Source: Crocodylus rhombifer (lineage: Eukaryota; Chordata; Crocodylia; Crocodylidae). Taken from it: DNA of 64,000 nt. Of this stretch, positions 22,744 through 35,884 are shown piece by piece (the stretch's first letter is position 1; every line of letters starts with the position of its first letter). Location of the stretch: positions 1 through 64,000 of the forward strand of contig JAVSML010038700.1 in the NCBI GenBank assembly GCA_038503035.1. Reading direction: 5' to 3'. Made by a program: the position numbers and the translations under genes. Under the pieces are notes generated by a model. That model was given only the letters and a program-made list of their open reading frames with translations, was not told where the DNA came from and did no database searches.

Positions 22744-25700
22744 AGGGGCTCCCTCCGCTCGCTTTCCCCACTCCCTTTCTGAAGACAGTGTCAAGGCTGG
22801 GGGGGAGGAGTGGGGCTAGGGGAGACTGGCTGCAGCCTCCCAGCCACTCCAAATTTCACCTTGAATGTATGTTGGGTTTGAGGAGTCACTGTAACTTGCA
22901 AAGTGCTCTTCTGTTTGCACCCGATATTCTGAGTGCTATTTGGGCACCTGGCTCAGCACCTTTGCCTCAGCAACTGTCTTTTGCCTCCAAGCACAGCTGT
23001 GCATGCCATCACCTTAACCGCACCCTGGACATCCAGGGCTAGGTTATAAATTCTCTGGGTTCCTCCTTGAGACTACAAAGCGCAGCATGTGCCTAGACTG
23101 TCCAGGCTTCTTGGTAGCTAAGTTAGGAAGAGCACTTTGCTGCACTGTGATCATCTATTCTGTTTTCTTTTTCTTGCAACATTGAACTGATTTCTTGTGA
23201 GGAAATCATCCCAAAGCCTTCTCAGAGCCACACTGCACGGGATACACATTAAGCAACTAGAGACTCACGTGGGTTACACAAAACCAGCTATTTGGTTTGT
23301 CATATTTTGCCACTCCTGTGTCTTCTGTTTGCCTGCTCAATCATTACCCAAATAAATCTGTGTTTGAACATTTTTCCTAAATGTTGGCAGATCCCAGACT
23401 CTTGAGGCTGAATCCTCTAGGCTGGTGGCATTACCTGCTGATGCAACAGCAGCTACTAAGGATCTGTCAGAGAAATACCCCAGGACCGGTTACCTGCAAA
23501 AGTCCTGACTGTTATAAATAGTTGTTTCAGAAGTGATTTCCTTTCTGACAGTTAGATGTATTGTTCTATGTAGCTTATTATACTGCCCTCATCATGAGAG
23601 GAGTCAGGTGTCTATGGAAAAGGACATTTTGATGCGGGGGGGGGGGGTTGTGCATTGAGTCCAGTTAACAGCGGACAGGCGTCCGCTCTACAAATCTTTA
23701 TCGGCAGTCTCGCTAAGTGAGCTCGAGGGGCACTGAACTCTCCTCTTCCCTCACAAATGGTTTCTCCGGGGCAGAGTGGTGACTTATTGGCAGGCGCTTG
23801 TAGAAATGGATTGGTGCTTGCATCCCTGACTGCCCAGCAGGGAAATTAATAAAGAAATGCATTTTCACATAACCATATTTAAAGGCATTGGTGAGCTACG
23901 CTTCTTCTACCAGCTCAGTAGCACTGGGATGTGTTTATTTACATTCCTTTTAACTACAGAAAGGAAGGATATCTTTTAGTTAAGGGTGGTTTAAATAAAA
24001 CAGATGTAAGCAGAGCCCAGACTAAGCCAAAGAAAGTTTCAGAGCAAAGAGATTAATATGTGAATCATTAACAACCCCAGCAACTCTGGGCAGCATGTTG
24101 GGGTGATGGGTGCAGACGTAGCAGGGGGAGGTATGTCCAGGAATCGTCAGCCTAACTATATTGCCCCATCCCTGCTGGAGGAGAGCATTGGAATTGTTGC
24201 TAGCCCCTTGCTCAGCCAAGGGAGGCTGCAAATGCAAAAGCAAAAGCAGGGGCTGCGAAGACCCCGTTACTGTGTTGTGTGGCTTCATCAGTTGTGGCTT
24301 TGCTGAGGTTTAAGGGGGTATGAAAAGATTTAGCGTTAAACATCTGTCTTGCCAGCCTTTTGGCAGCCTGTATTAGAGAGCTCTGCGTGTGCGTGCATGC
24401 CAGTTGTAAACTCCGTTCCCTTGCACGTGGCAGAGTTGAAGAGGGGAGTTAAAGGCAGAAGCCTGGCATCCTTTTGCCTGATAGATTGCAGCTCTTGATT
24501 GGCAACAGCATCTCTGCACGTGACACTTCCTTCTCTTGGAGGGAGATCAGCTGTTGCCCTCTGGGGTCACTGTCTCCTGTATGTCTATGCCTCACTCACA
24601 TCTTTCTTGCCTGATTCGTGTGTCATAGGCTGTAAGGGAGCCCTTTCTCCAGGGTCTGATGGCAGTGATATGCTTAAAGCAACTGACTGTCCTGGATTTT
24701 CAGAAAGAGTCCTGCTTTCAAGGCTGTGTGCCTGAGGACTCCCTGAAATGGGGCTTTCATCGCAAAGTTGAAGACTTGCTTCCTGATAGGTACCCTATTA
24801 GGGTCAGGGATTCACAAACCATGCAGCTGCAGGGACCCGGAACACGACAAGCTACTGTCGATGTGAGAGAGACTCTGAGCTGCGTCTGGTATGCTGCCAT
24901 TGCCTGCAGTGACTCAGGATCTCTGTGGGGGGTCAGCCTGTGAGGCTGTGTGTATGCTAAGGTGAAAAGCACTGCAAGGAATCCTGTTTTTGTCTCCCTA
25001 TTCAGCCCACAAGACAGATCAGAATTGGACCACTCCCCAGATCAGCTTATTCAGTCTAATTAAATACAAAGCGATGGGTCCATTCCTTATCACTCCTCAT
25101 CTTCCTGTTTATTTAAAGAACATCGAAGGGCAGAGATTGCAACAGGAGCATGCCCCAGTTAGAAGAAAGCGTCTTCTGAGGCATCATTATTAGTTGTGAA
25201 CTGCTGTACCAGTACCAGCTCTTGGCTTTTTCTTCCGTGTTGCCTTATTTCTGCTCTCCTAGCACAGAGGTAATGTTACCCTCTTCTGCCAGGTGTGGGG
25301 TCCAAGTCAGCAGCCTGTTCAGTCCACGGCTTCTGTCTTTGTTCAGTCCACAGCCTCTTTGGGGGAAATCAAACACAAAGGATTTCCCAGTACTTGAGTC
25401 CAAAAAGTTCCAGGAGTCTGACAGATGCTGTGAGAGAGTTTTGTGCTGCAGGGAGCCCGTTCTTTTTTGAAAGGAGCATAACCATATTATGAGATTATAC
25501 AGCATGAACTTCTGGCCTCTCTTGGCAGCTGTGACAATTTGATTGCTCATCTGTACGTCATCTGCCAGAGCTGGGATTCAGGGACCTTTGAGGCATGCTG
25601 CAGGGTTCATCTCAGGATGGGGGCTGGAAGAAGGATATAGCACAGAGAGCTAAACAGGATGAATTATAACTGGAGGAGAAGCGGGGCCAGTTCCAGGGAG

Positions 25701-26329
25701 GGTGGCAAATCTGTGCACAAGGTGATCGATCTTTTACAGCTTGGTGTTTGGAGTCGGGTAGTTTTTCAAAGCAAATTTATCAAGATGAAGCTGAGCATGA
25801 AATGCCGAAGTGTGACCCAGTTAGAAAATCCAAGTCAAACTCTCTGCTCTGCTCATGGATTGAGGATGCTGCCTCACAGACCCTCCCTCTAACAATACAG
25901 TAACTGCTATGTTTGCATTTCATCCTAGAGAGGAGTGGGTTTTGTCCCAGGCCCTGAACTCTTTCTAAGTGTTGTCTGCTATTGCACATGTTCTGTGTAC
26001 CACCCCCTCAGTAAGAGTCTCTTTGCATGGCTCTAACATTTATGGTCAGGATGATATCTCTGGATAGCAGTCTCAAGCTAGGATTGCCCCAGCTAAAACA
26101 CAGACATTGGGCAAAGTAGCTGCTTTAATGTGGCCATTGGTTTGCTCCAATCAACACCTCCGTACAATGAGCCGGAGAGTGGCTTGGGTGGGGTAGGGGG
26201 AAGGGCAGGCGGGGGTATGCTCCATGACAGTCTAGTGCAGCTGCATTACCCCCTTTCTGGGACATGGCATGCATAGGGTGGGAGTGCAGGTGTGGGGCAC
26301 GCTTCTCAGCCGCACTCCAGTGGTCATCA
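22744..26329. other. Intron block without recognised elements
   Basis: Contains a 12-G run at 23636-23647. No gene, transposon end or tandem array is recognised. Confidence 0.4.
23636..23647. repeat. G homopolymer
   Basis: Twelve consecutive G residues. Confidence 0.95.
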
Positions 26330-26440
26330 CAAAGGCTGTGCAGACAAGCCCTTAGTCTTTGTGTGCCTCAGTTCCTATTCTGCACAATGTGGCCAGCAAT
26401 ACCCTGCCTCATAGAGGCGTGCAGTGGTGAAGTACACTCA
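26330..26440 (+). repeat. Possible MIR-like relic
   Basis: 'ctttgtgtgcctcagttcct' followed by 'ataccctgcctcatagaggc' fits the 3' half of an MIR-type SINE. Confidence 0.4.
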
Positions 26441-28324
26441 GGAGACTGAGCTGTGCTCGGAGGGGGGCTGAGTTGAACTCCCTCTAGCTCGGTGAGCTCA
26501 TACACCCAGGGGTGTTTCAAATGGACATGCTCCAGTTTATAAAGAAGACCCTGGATCCATTATCTTGCACTTTGTACTATTACATTTTCCTCCACTTCTA
26601 TTGCTCTCATCCTCAAGGTCATCCAGGTCTTTCAGTCTGATATCCCTGTCCTCTTCTACATGGATGATGCTTCCCAGGTTTATCTCATTTATAGATTTCA
26701 TTAGCACTATTGTGGTCACTAAGGGAAATATTAAAATGTAAGTCCCAAGGTCTTTCCTTGACTGTAGCCCTTCCATTAGTAACTCCTTCCAACCCAATCC
26801 TTGCCTTTCAGCCCAGCCTGTTGTGTCTCCTTTCAGCCAACTCCTTATGCTTCCCTTAATTCTTGTATTAATGTCCATCTCCTCCCGTTTAATGATTCCC
26901 CACATAGCTCTGTCTCAAATGCATCACTGAAGTGCAGATCTGCATTTTCTTTATCTGGGAAATCAGCTGTATTATCAAAGGAAAAAAAAAAATCAGGTTA
27001 GTCTGATAAATGTAGGAGCCAACAGCTGGACACAGCCAAAGGAAAAGAGCACAAGAAAACAACGAGACAGTCTATTGATCAGCCTGAGTGATCCCCAAAA
27101 CTAATATCCAAACTGTAGTGAAATCCTTACGCGGACAAGGCAGTTTTAACTTTAATATGTGTTAGCAGATCAAGAGAAGCCTGTTAACACATCTTTAAGA
27201 GAAGCTCTTCTCCTGGATGCATGCCTGCTCTTGTGTGCATTGTATAGGCTGGACAAGCTCCGCTGATAGCGGTAAAGAGGAAAAAAAAAACAAAACGATT
27301 CTGTGCTTTGCCAATTTTCATCCACCATGACATTCTGGTTGACTCTCAGCCCCAAAGAAACCACAGCCTCCTTCGTGTCTCTTGATGCTGTGAGATGTGC
27401 CAGCCCACAGGCACATATGCAGGGAGAGTGCAGATGGCACGTGGAATCACGTTACCTACTTAACTTCCCATTAGTACATGCAGCCCTGCCTCTGCTTTTG
27501 GGAGAAGTATGACAGTGTTGGGATCCACGTTTTGGTCAATAGAAAGTGCCTGTAGGATGCTGATATGACCAATACCCACCATACCATTTAAGGTAGGTTT
27601 CCTGCAACCCTTCCCCCAACACCCCACGCTACACAAGAAAGGGAGGATTTCCCGGTTTCTCCCAATGATAAAATCAATACCAAAGGCTTCCATTAATATT
27701 CTGGGAATGGCAGAGAAGATTGACTGCCTCATTAGCAAGCATCGTGTGGAACTCTGACAATAATTAACAACTCAACGGTCTTATTTGCTGGCCTATCACA
27801 GAAGTATTCAATCAAAAATGTAATTTGCTCGACGCTCCCATTTAGCATGAAGAGAATATTCCTTCAAAGTTTTAAATAGACTAATTAAGAAGGAAGAAAT
27901 ACAGGGAAAAAATTATTAACAGTATAGTTTTAATGGGAAATTACTGGAGCGTATTAATAATGCAATAACCATTTTTAACAGCTGTCTGTCAGTTTGTGGG
28001 CCGGGGTAATTAAATTAGTCACTAAAGGGTTAGTCAAATTAGGCGTCGGAGAGCAGCACGGGGCTAGTGAAAGAACGTCAGGCTTAATGTCCTGGCACAT
28101 GAAGGAAGATGAGGCACCATCAGGACCCGTATGGTAAACATTTAATGAGAGGTGCCCTCCTTCCCTTCTGTCATTCCCATGTGATGGAATAAGCTTGCTT
28201 GGCATTAAAGGTGAACTGAAAGGCTTCTTTAGATCTCTCTTGCATTCAGGCTTCTGCTGTTTTTTGTTTTTTTTTTCTGCAGTGGTTGACTGTTTCCCAA
28301 ATGAGGAGGCAGGAAGGGCATATT
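26441..28324. other. Intron block; AT-rich candidate conserved noncoding stretch at its right
   Basis: No gene or repeat is recognised. The stretch 27820-28215 is AT-rich and rich in TAATTA, ATTAAT and a CAGCTG E-box, lacks repeat hallmarks and keeps isolated CpGs, a composition common in conserved developmental enhancers. This is inference only. Confidence 0.35.
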
Positions 28325-28490
28325 ATTATTTGGGTTAGGGCAGCCCACAGGGGCTCCAGACCAGATCAGGGCCTAGGCAATGTACAAAGACCCAGTAAAG
28401 GGAGCAGTTCACGGTGTGAGGAGCTCACGGTCTAAACACAGTGGTGGCAAGGGATATGCTAGAAGTGGAGCCCGGGCACCCTGGCTTCCA
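28325..28490 (-). repeat. MIR/CORE-SINE-like relic
   Basis: Reverse-complement tail features: 'gggcctaggcaatgtacaaa', 'gagctcacggtctaaacac', then 'tggagcccgggcaccctgg'. This is the arrangement seen in minus-oriented amniote MIR copies. Confidence 0.55.
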
Positions 28491-29235
28491 CTCTGGAGTC
28501 TCATCTCTTGAGCAATGTTTCCTTTGAGTCAAATTAAACCAAAGATGGAGGGACCATCTGCTGGGGCTTCTGTGCTGTAAAACACTCATTGAAGAGCAAG
28601 CAAGTCACATCTCTGCTCTCTGCCTTGGTTTCCTCATCTCAAGCAATTAAAGTCTGGTAAAGTATCTGAAAACAAGTACTTATGGGAAGTGATGAAAACC
28701 TAAATATAGCCAGTGCTACCAGCCCAACCCCTTGTGCATGAACAGAGTGAATAAGTTGGGCAAAAGTTTTTAGAGTAATTCTAGTGAAATCAAATCAGGG
28801 ATAAACTTGAATCAATGTTACTGTGCTGTAGGCAGCTTCTCTGCTTGCTGGCTATGATAGACCCCTACGGTAGCAGAGCACTTGATTGGGTGCTGTTATA
28901 AGACCATCAGAAATAAAATAAAAGCATTTTGGCATTCGCTTACAGAGGAACTCTGATTGCATCGTATCAAGTACTCCAAATGGGCTTTTGAAAGCAACAC
29001 TGATGTAAGAAGTGACCTCTTTCTGCCCCTTGGCTTTCTGATCGGGCAGACTTCCTTCCCTTTAAAGAAAGCATGTAGAGGGAGGGTTTTGATGCAATAA
29101 AAGATGGGGGAGAGGTGAAGTCTTTGGATGTGGAGAGCAAAATGAAGGGCTCATGAAAGAGAGAGATGAGGGATGGAGCATCATTTAGGATAGGCTGCAC
29201 TGGGTGCGTCTCTGGCTGTTGGCACGGGGGTCTAT

Positions 29236-29345
29236 GTTTGGAAATGCACATGGGGAGATGGTCTAGTGTTAGGGCACTAGCCTGCAACTGGGAAAGCCTA
29301 GGTTCAAATCCTCTGAAAGCAGCAACTCCCTACTTCTATGAGGTT
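29236..29345 (+). repeat. tRNA-derived SINE head
   Basis: 'gatggtctagtgttagggca' resembles a box-A region and 'aggttcaaatcct' is a good box-B, about 50 bp apart as in tRNA-derived pol III promoters. It does not fold as a clean tRNA and has no acceptor stem, so it is called a SINE relic rather than a tRNA gene. Confidence 0.6.
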
Positions 29346-31354
29346 GTATGAGGATGACTAGATTGAACCATTGGGAGGTTGTCAGACACCGTGGCAGCCT
29401 AAGCATGCAATTAATTGAGCATGTAATTAATTAAGAAACATATCTTTAGAGCTGCTGGGCCCGACTGATTAAAATGGTAGAGCAGGTAGTTCTGTATATT
29501 TTGAATGTCCAGCAGGATGCAGCCCAAATGTCTCCCAGATACTGAAGGGCTATGGCACCCTTTGTCCCAAGCAGCATCAGGTGTTCCTTGTTTTCTCCAG
29601 GAGGGGAGCTGGGGGGGATACGGTATCACAGGCTTGGACCGCATCCATAAACATTGCCCAGAGCAATTTCCTCAATGACGTTTACTTCAGCTTGATGTCG
29701 CTTGACCTCTCCATCTCTCTTCCAGGAGCCAGAAGGCAACCGTGCTTTGGCTTTGCAGCCATCGCTTTAGAGCTTTATACTCTGCTGGCTTCAGCCTTGC
29801 TTTCCCCTACTTTTTTTTTTAAATTAATCTCAGTTAATTTTGGACGCTGTAAAATCTGGAACACATCTCTCATGCTTCCAGCCTATTAAAAAATATTTAC
29901 AGCTCCATAAAGCAAAGCCAGCTGTCAAGGTAATGTCCTGCTGGCTCCGGCACATTCAGGGTGGGGGGGTGCCAGATACAAGAGAGGAGCTTTGTCCTGG
30001 GCTCACGTTTCCTACAGGAAAATTCTCTGTAGCCAAGGTGGGGGGAAGGGATTTGCAAAATGACCTGGGGGTATGAGCAGGAGTCGACACATCAGGATGC
30101 TTGGGTTGGCTTCTTCGTGTTATTACTGATTTACTGTCCCTCAGTTTCCTCATCTGTATAATCAGGTTGCTGGTATCTACCTCTGGAACTGGGTGGAAAC
30201 AGTTATTTTTTGCCCAGTGTTTCAAACATGGCCCTGTTCTGTTTTGAGATGAAACTGGGAAAGTTCAATCCCACCCCCCCCACCGATTGTGTACATTTTT
30301 TTTCCATGGGGTGGAGTGAGCGGGGGGGGTGTATTTGGGGAGAAACCCTACCCACACAGAGTAGCCATGGCAGTCATCAGGCATTTGGGAAACTGAATTT
30401 GGAAACCCGCTGGTTTGAATCAATGAGTGAATTGACTTAAACCATAATCTTTCATATCCCATGTGAGTACTGTACCTCACTGGCCTCTACTGACTTTCCC
30501 ATCTTGATCAGATATTTTCTTCTGGCTCAGAATTTTTATCACAACTGGCATGTTCATTGTCAGTATATTTGATTTTCCCAATTAAAAACCCTTAAGAGAA
30601 CATTCCTGACCCCAGGAGCAGAACCCGGCTGTCCCACAAGGGACTTGAGGGATGTGATGTTTGTAAATGCCTCCAGGTAATGGAAAATGATCAGGACGCT
30701 TTCATACTGAACCTGTTCCTGTTCTCCTTCGAGTGATCAGAGCCTCTTACTCCTGCTTTTCTTTTGTTCTGTCAAGCTCTGTGCTAAACAGACCCTCAGA
30801 TTGCAGAAGATGGAGAGAAGGCTACCTATTCCACAGCTCTCTCCATTCACCTGCCTTGGTTTGATCTATTTTATTACACCACATACTGCTGAGATTGTCT
30901 GGTAAAGAGAATTGTTCCTTGTGTCCCAGGCCTTTCAGTACAACATGCTGGGGGAGCCTCTTGGATTATTTCCTAACAAGGAAGGAGGTCCCAATATGTC
31001 ATTCTTGCCATTAAAGTATAATAGAAGGGTTAAGTTTCACAGGGAAGCTCTTACCCTAATGGAGTGTTTGAGTGTTGATGAAGCAGTGATTGCCGAGAAA
31101 ATCTGAGAGAAGAAAGGGGCTTTTGGTGATATACTTTTACTAAACCAGCTGTGTAGTTGGGGGAGATACTAGATAAGCCTTTGGGCACTAAGTGTCTTTC
31201 CTCAGGTCACTCTACCCTAGCATGCCTGTGTACCTGAGCTGGCTGGAAAAAGGTTGACAAGAAATGGGAAATGGGGGTGGGATAGCCAAAAGAATCCAAG
31301 TGACTTAGCAGCCCAAGTATTATTTATGGTCAGTGGGACTTTTAGGCATTTAGG
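29346..31354. other. Intron block, mostly unrecognised
   Basis: Apart from the MIR-like piece at 30095-30200, nothing is recognised. The sequence 29650-29900 is free of obvious repeats. Confidence 0.4.
30095..30200 (+). repeat. MIR-like relic
   Basis: 'ctgtccctcagtttcctcat' and 'ctgtataatcaggtt' match the conserved MIR body. Confidence 0.6.
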
Positions 31355-31687
31355 GCATTTTTACACATGCTCTGGAAGTGTGTGTGTGTGTATGTGTGTG
31401 TGGCGGGGGACACTTTAATTAGAAAGGCTGCAAGAGTCACTTGAATTAAAGTGCCCACAGCATCTTGTGTACCAGTGTCCCTGTGCTGAAAAATGGCGGT
31501 GGGGGCGCTTTAATTCAAGCTTGTGGAATGAGCTTTAGTTAAATTGCCCCGACACCATTTTTCAGCACCAGGACGCTGACACACGAGACACTGGAGTCTG
31601 CTGGAGCTCACTACTTTCCACACTCCAGCAGGCTTGAGTAATTGAGTCTGCTCCCACACACTGTAATTACGCGTTGTGTATAGGTGC
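31355..31687. mobile_element. Non-autonomous inverted-repeat DNA transposon
   Basis: About 333 bp starting GCATTTTTACACATGC and ending GTTGTGTATAGGTGC, imperfectly inverted ends. Flanking CATTTAGG (31347-31354) and CATTAGGC (31688 on) may be a decayed 8-bp duplication. The interior has several CTTTAATT/AATTAAAG inverted pairs, one forming a hairpin at about 31413-31461. No coding capacity. A truncated copy in the other orientation lies at 14098-14247. Confidence 0.7.
31378..31402. repeat. (TG)n microsatellite inside the transposon
   Basis: Interrupted TG run (one TA interruption) followed by GGCGGGGG. Confidence 0.85.
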
Positions 31688-31984
31688 CATTAGGCTTTTC
31701 TGAAAATCCCCTCCAGGAAATGTTTGCAAATAATTTCCCCCATTTTCTGATCAGCTCTGGCCTTTACAAACTAACTAGGGAAATAGCTAATGAGCTTGCT
31801 GCATGGCAGGTTGACTCCCTTTCTGCTTGGGAGGGGAAGGATTGTCTAGGTCCATCCACCCTACTGAGCCCCACCCCTGGGAGCTCAGAGACCCTAGCAG
31901 CAGAAGAAGACGAATGAGGGGAGCGGCTGGACTTAGGAGTCAGGTTAACCCTTCAGGGACTGCATGTGTCCCGTGGCCTGCCAG

Positions 31985-32290
31985 TTGGACAGCCCTGGTC
32001 TAATGCTTAGAGTGCTTATCCGGTGCCTGCAAGATCTGAGTGCAGACTTCCCATGTGACACTGGACAGGTCACTTCTGGCCTGATTTTTAAAGTTCTTCT
32101 GTAGTGTCCTATTTTGCAACCTTAAAAGCGTTGAAAAAACAGGCCCTTAGTTGCTCTTTGCCTCAGTTTCCCATCTGTGAAAGGGGAAGATAGCACTTTC
32201 ATCCATTCTGGGGGCACTGGGTGGAAAAATACAAGGCACACTGTGAGGCATTAACATGCTGTGGGAGCAGGGTCCGTGCCAGTACCTGAA
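31985..32290 (+). repeat. SINE relic (MIR/CORE-SINE type)
   Basis: A nearly full-length order: 'ctggtctaatgcttagagtg', 'gacactggacaggtcacttc', 'ctcagtttcccatctgtgaa', then 'ggagcagggtccgtgcc' in the tail. Confidence 0.65.
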
Positions 32291-34424
32291 GAGAGGCAGG
32301 TGACAGTGTCATTGTTACCTCCTCCCATCAGCTGGAAAGGACAGACGTGCAGATGGCCTCTTTCTACAGTCTCTTCCCCTTAGGTGCACTGCAAAGGTCT
32401 ATTTAGAAAGCAAACCAGCAAAACACCTCATGGGCTCCCAAGCCAGAGAAACACTACGCCCGCCCAGACTGCAGCATGGTGAATGACATGGCCAGAAGCT
32501 CCAGCCGAAACAGGCTCCACTCCCTTTCTCACATGCTGGAGAATTACGAGCAGTATAGATTATTTTAATGGCCGTATTACTTCCAACTGTGCTTCCACCA
32601 TCTGTTCTTCTCCAATTACGGATGCAGAAACCCAGCATGTTTCTCCATTCTGGCAGTAGAGAATGAAATATAAGTGCTATAAAAGGCTATATATTCTTTG
32701 AACAATGCAGTTGGCACCTGTGATATTTTCTTTACACTTCAGGCACGCGTCGGTCAGGAAACCCTGCCCGGTTCCTGCTGTACCTATCCCTGCCACAGTC
32801 AAGTTCTTCTGCAGCAGAGGCAAGTCTGTTGATAAAAGGAAGAGCCTTATGTGTTACATGGTTGGCTCAAGCCATGTGGGGTACTTGAATTATTAACAAG
32901 GACCAAGTATCTAAATGCTACAAAACTCAACAAGATCCTCTTACCTACAGCACAGCGATAAACAAGATTGAAGCATGGTTGGGTGGGGGGCGGAAATGAA
33001 GGCCGGACATCAAAGATCTGGATTCCATGAAATAAATGAAGCCGGTACTGCAGTAGAAAAAGTCACTAAATGTTTTATTAAGGATTTTCAACAACTACCA
33101 AAATTAAGATGGAAAAGATGAATTATTTAACAATAGATTAACTAAACTAGCCCCTGAATTAAACATGAAAAGGTACCTATCAGAAGTAGCAGTAGCCCAA
33201 TGTACTGCATCACAGTTCGTCTCTGCAGGTGGGCTTATTTGAGGTTTGGCAGGGTCCAGGAGCAAAAACACAGCGATGATGGAGGGCAGAGACCCATCTG
33301 GTGCATGGGACTCCATCGCTGGTATTTGTGTTGCAGGAACACCTCTCAGTCCTGGCTCAGAGGAAGGCCCTCTTGGCCTCGGTCCTATATATCTCAAAGA
33401 GAAAGGCTGCCTCAAAGAGTTCAGAGCCAAAGAAATGGCAGGGTGGGAGAAAGGAGCTATCATTATACCTCTGTTACAGAGAGCTGAGGCACGGAGAGAT
33501 TGTGACTTCTTCAGTCCTAAAGGGCAGTTATTGCACTGCAGTGAAGGAGTAACTCATGAAGAGTCTCGTCCATGAAACATGCCAGCAGGGCCAGGCACAA
33601 GCGTGGCAAAACCAGGCTGCTGCCCGGGCCTGGACAGAACGGGGGCCTGAAAATCGATCATTTGCGGTTTTTTTCTGTTGTCCAATTACGATTATGATTA
33701 TCTCTGGCAAAGGGGGGCCCGATACTAAAAGTTCGCCTGGGGCAGCTAGGAGTCTAGGTATGGTGCTGCATGCCAGGGAGGCCAAAGAAAGCCAGCACTG
33801 CAGCCTGTTGAGACCACGGGACTCTTAAGAGCCCGCAAATTCAGCCTGTGAAACCCAAGGCCAGAAGCCCAAAGAGTGTCTAGCAAAGGGAGCTGTACAG
33901 TTGCTGTGTGACACCATCCAAATGCAGCCTCCGTGTTTTTTAACATATGTGTAATGTCTTCTGTGGTTGTCTGAATACAGCCTGTCAGCCCCTGCAGAAC
34001 TCCCTTGAAGAATTGCATTTATCTCACGAGCTGTTCCTGTCTGCACCACCAAGATTCACGGGATGGCCCTACTCTTCTGCAAGCTGTAGGACAAACTGGA
34101 AGCCTGTAAGATCACACTGATATCATCCAATTTTCTGGCGCACTAAGGCTGGCAGAGGAAGCACACCCCATTGATGCTTGGGTAGCACTGTATTTCTAAA
34201 ATCCTTGGCACCGAATAATTTGTGGCACACGGTAGGCAGTTTGGGGGTGAGGGCACAGATTCGGAATTCAGGCCTCCTGCTGGGTTTGCGACTAGTTGTA
34301 ATGTTTGCATTTTTTTAGTTGCAAGAAGCCCCATAGCAGATCAGGAGGCCATGTGCTAGGAGCCGCAAAAACACAGGACAAAAAGCCCTTTACTTGTTGC
34401 AAAATGCTTACAGTCATAAGTGAT
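32291..34424. other. Intron block without recognised elements
   Basis: Overlapping open frames at 33104-33575 (up to 119 codons) have no recognised motif. A weak minus-oriented MIR-like phrase (ctctgttacagagagctgag) lies at 33463-33500. Confidence 0.4.
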
Positions 34425-34540
34425 CCGGATACCTTCTTCTGTCACTGACTTGCTGCATTGCAAGTTATTTTTTCCCTGTGCCCCAGTTTCTCTATCTGGC
34501 AGACAAAGATAACAAGTTCACCAGATGCGAAGTGGAACAT
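34425..34540 (+). repeat. MIR-like relic
   Basis: 'cttctgtcactgacttgctg' and 'gtgccccagtttctctatct' in the expected MIR order. Confidence 0.6.
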
Positions 34541-35034
34541 CGTGGCTTAATTAGCGTGTATCAGTTAAGTGGCACTTTGCGGTGGGGTATGACCAGGAGA
34601 CAGGGTGATGGTAACCTGTGAATTCTAAAGCCCTGAAACAGAAGGGAGAGGAGTTGATGGCTCTGTGTTTAGTTTTTAGTCCCCAGGCTCCTAAGTGCTC
34701 TGCCTTGTTTTTAGAGCATGTTGTGTCTGGGTGCTTTGCATAGCGTCTCCTTGAGAATGCAGAGGAGGAGTTGTTGGTTTTTTGTTTTCTTTCCTTTTTT
34801 CCCCCTTTTTCCTTTCAAAGCTTGTGCATTCTAATCCACAGTCAAAACACTGTGAATAGCAGCAGTAATAAAGCCACTAGGAACAATACACAATATCTCT
34901 ATGGTAGCACTGCTTTGAGGCTCACTTTTAATGGAACAAGTGGAAGCCTTGCTCATCATAATAACTTTTTTTTCAGTTGCACAGCGCCTTTCATCTCAGC
35001 ATCTCGGAGCACTTTCCAAATATTAATTAAACTG

Positions 35035-35165
35035 CACAGCACCTTGGAGGGAGGGAACCGCTGTCCTTGTTTAACAGATGAGAAAGCTGAAGCCACGACA
35101 CGTGACTTGCCCAAGGTCGTGCGTCAGAGCTGGCATTTAGATCCAGAAATCCCCATCTCCCAGGC
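35035..35165 (-). repeat. MIR-like relic
   Basis: 'taacagatgagaaagctgaa', 'acttgcccaaggtcgtgcg' and 'agctggcatttagatcc' are the reverse complement of an MIR body. Confidence 0.65.
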
Positions 35166-35515
35166 CTGAGCTTCACTTCTAGACACCTGTCTTCTAGTTG
35201 CCTATTGTACAACAGAGCTATCTGGGTGCACAGGAAGGGAGGGAAAGGCTGGAGGTAACAAGTGCCTCTGTGGGAAGAGAAGGAAAGCAGGGACATAAGG
35301 ACCAGAGAATCCCATAAGGCGTCTGACCTGTCAGGCTATCCAGATCAACATCCTCCTCATGCTGTAGGCATCCCGATTGAGTTGCCCTGATTCCCTTCCT
35401 ACACCCCTCATGTGCAAGTGAAGCCAGTGTTTTCTGGTTTCTCTTGAAACGGGTGCCGTGTTTCTGTCAAGGTAGCACATTGTCTCTGCTGTCTGGAGTG
35501 CCGCTTTGGTTAGAA

Positions 35516-35742
35516 ACAGTCTCAAGTTGCAGCAAGAGAAGTTCAGGCTGGATAGTAGGAAGAACTTTCTCGTAGGAGTGTAAAACACTGGGACAGGTTA
35601 CCTAGGGAGATCATGGCATTTCCATCCTTGAAGGTTTTTAAGACCCGACTAGACTGAGTCTTGGGTGGGATGATTTAGTTGTGGGGTTGGACTAGATGTG
35701 ACCTCCTGAGGTCTCTTCCAACTCTTGTTTTCTGTGGTTCTG
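35516..35742 (+). mobile_element. CR1 LINE 3' end
   Basis: Sense-orientation CR1: GAAGTTCAGGCTGGATAGTA, GGAAGAACTTTCTCG, GGTTGGACTAGATGTGACCT, and a tail TTCTGTGGTTCTG that is a decayed ATTCTATG repeat. 5'-truncated. Confidence 0.92.
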
Positions 35743-35884
35743 CAGGCAGATAGATATCCAGGGCTGGCCGTAGGCTACAGCAGCACTTCTGTGCAGATGG
35801 TCACTTCAGCTCAGCTCTGACAGCGGGACTGGGTTTGCATGGGTAAGAGACTGCACCCTGGAGACTTCTCAGGCCCCTCAAGAG

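Noticed and set aside
29236..29345. Possible tRNA gene
   Set aside because: Box-like motifs are present, but there is no acceptor stem or cloverleaf; more likely a tRNA-derived SINE.
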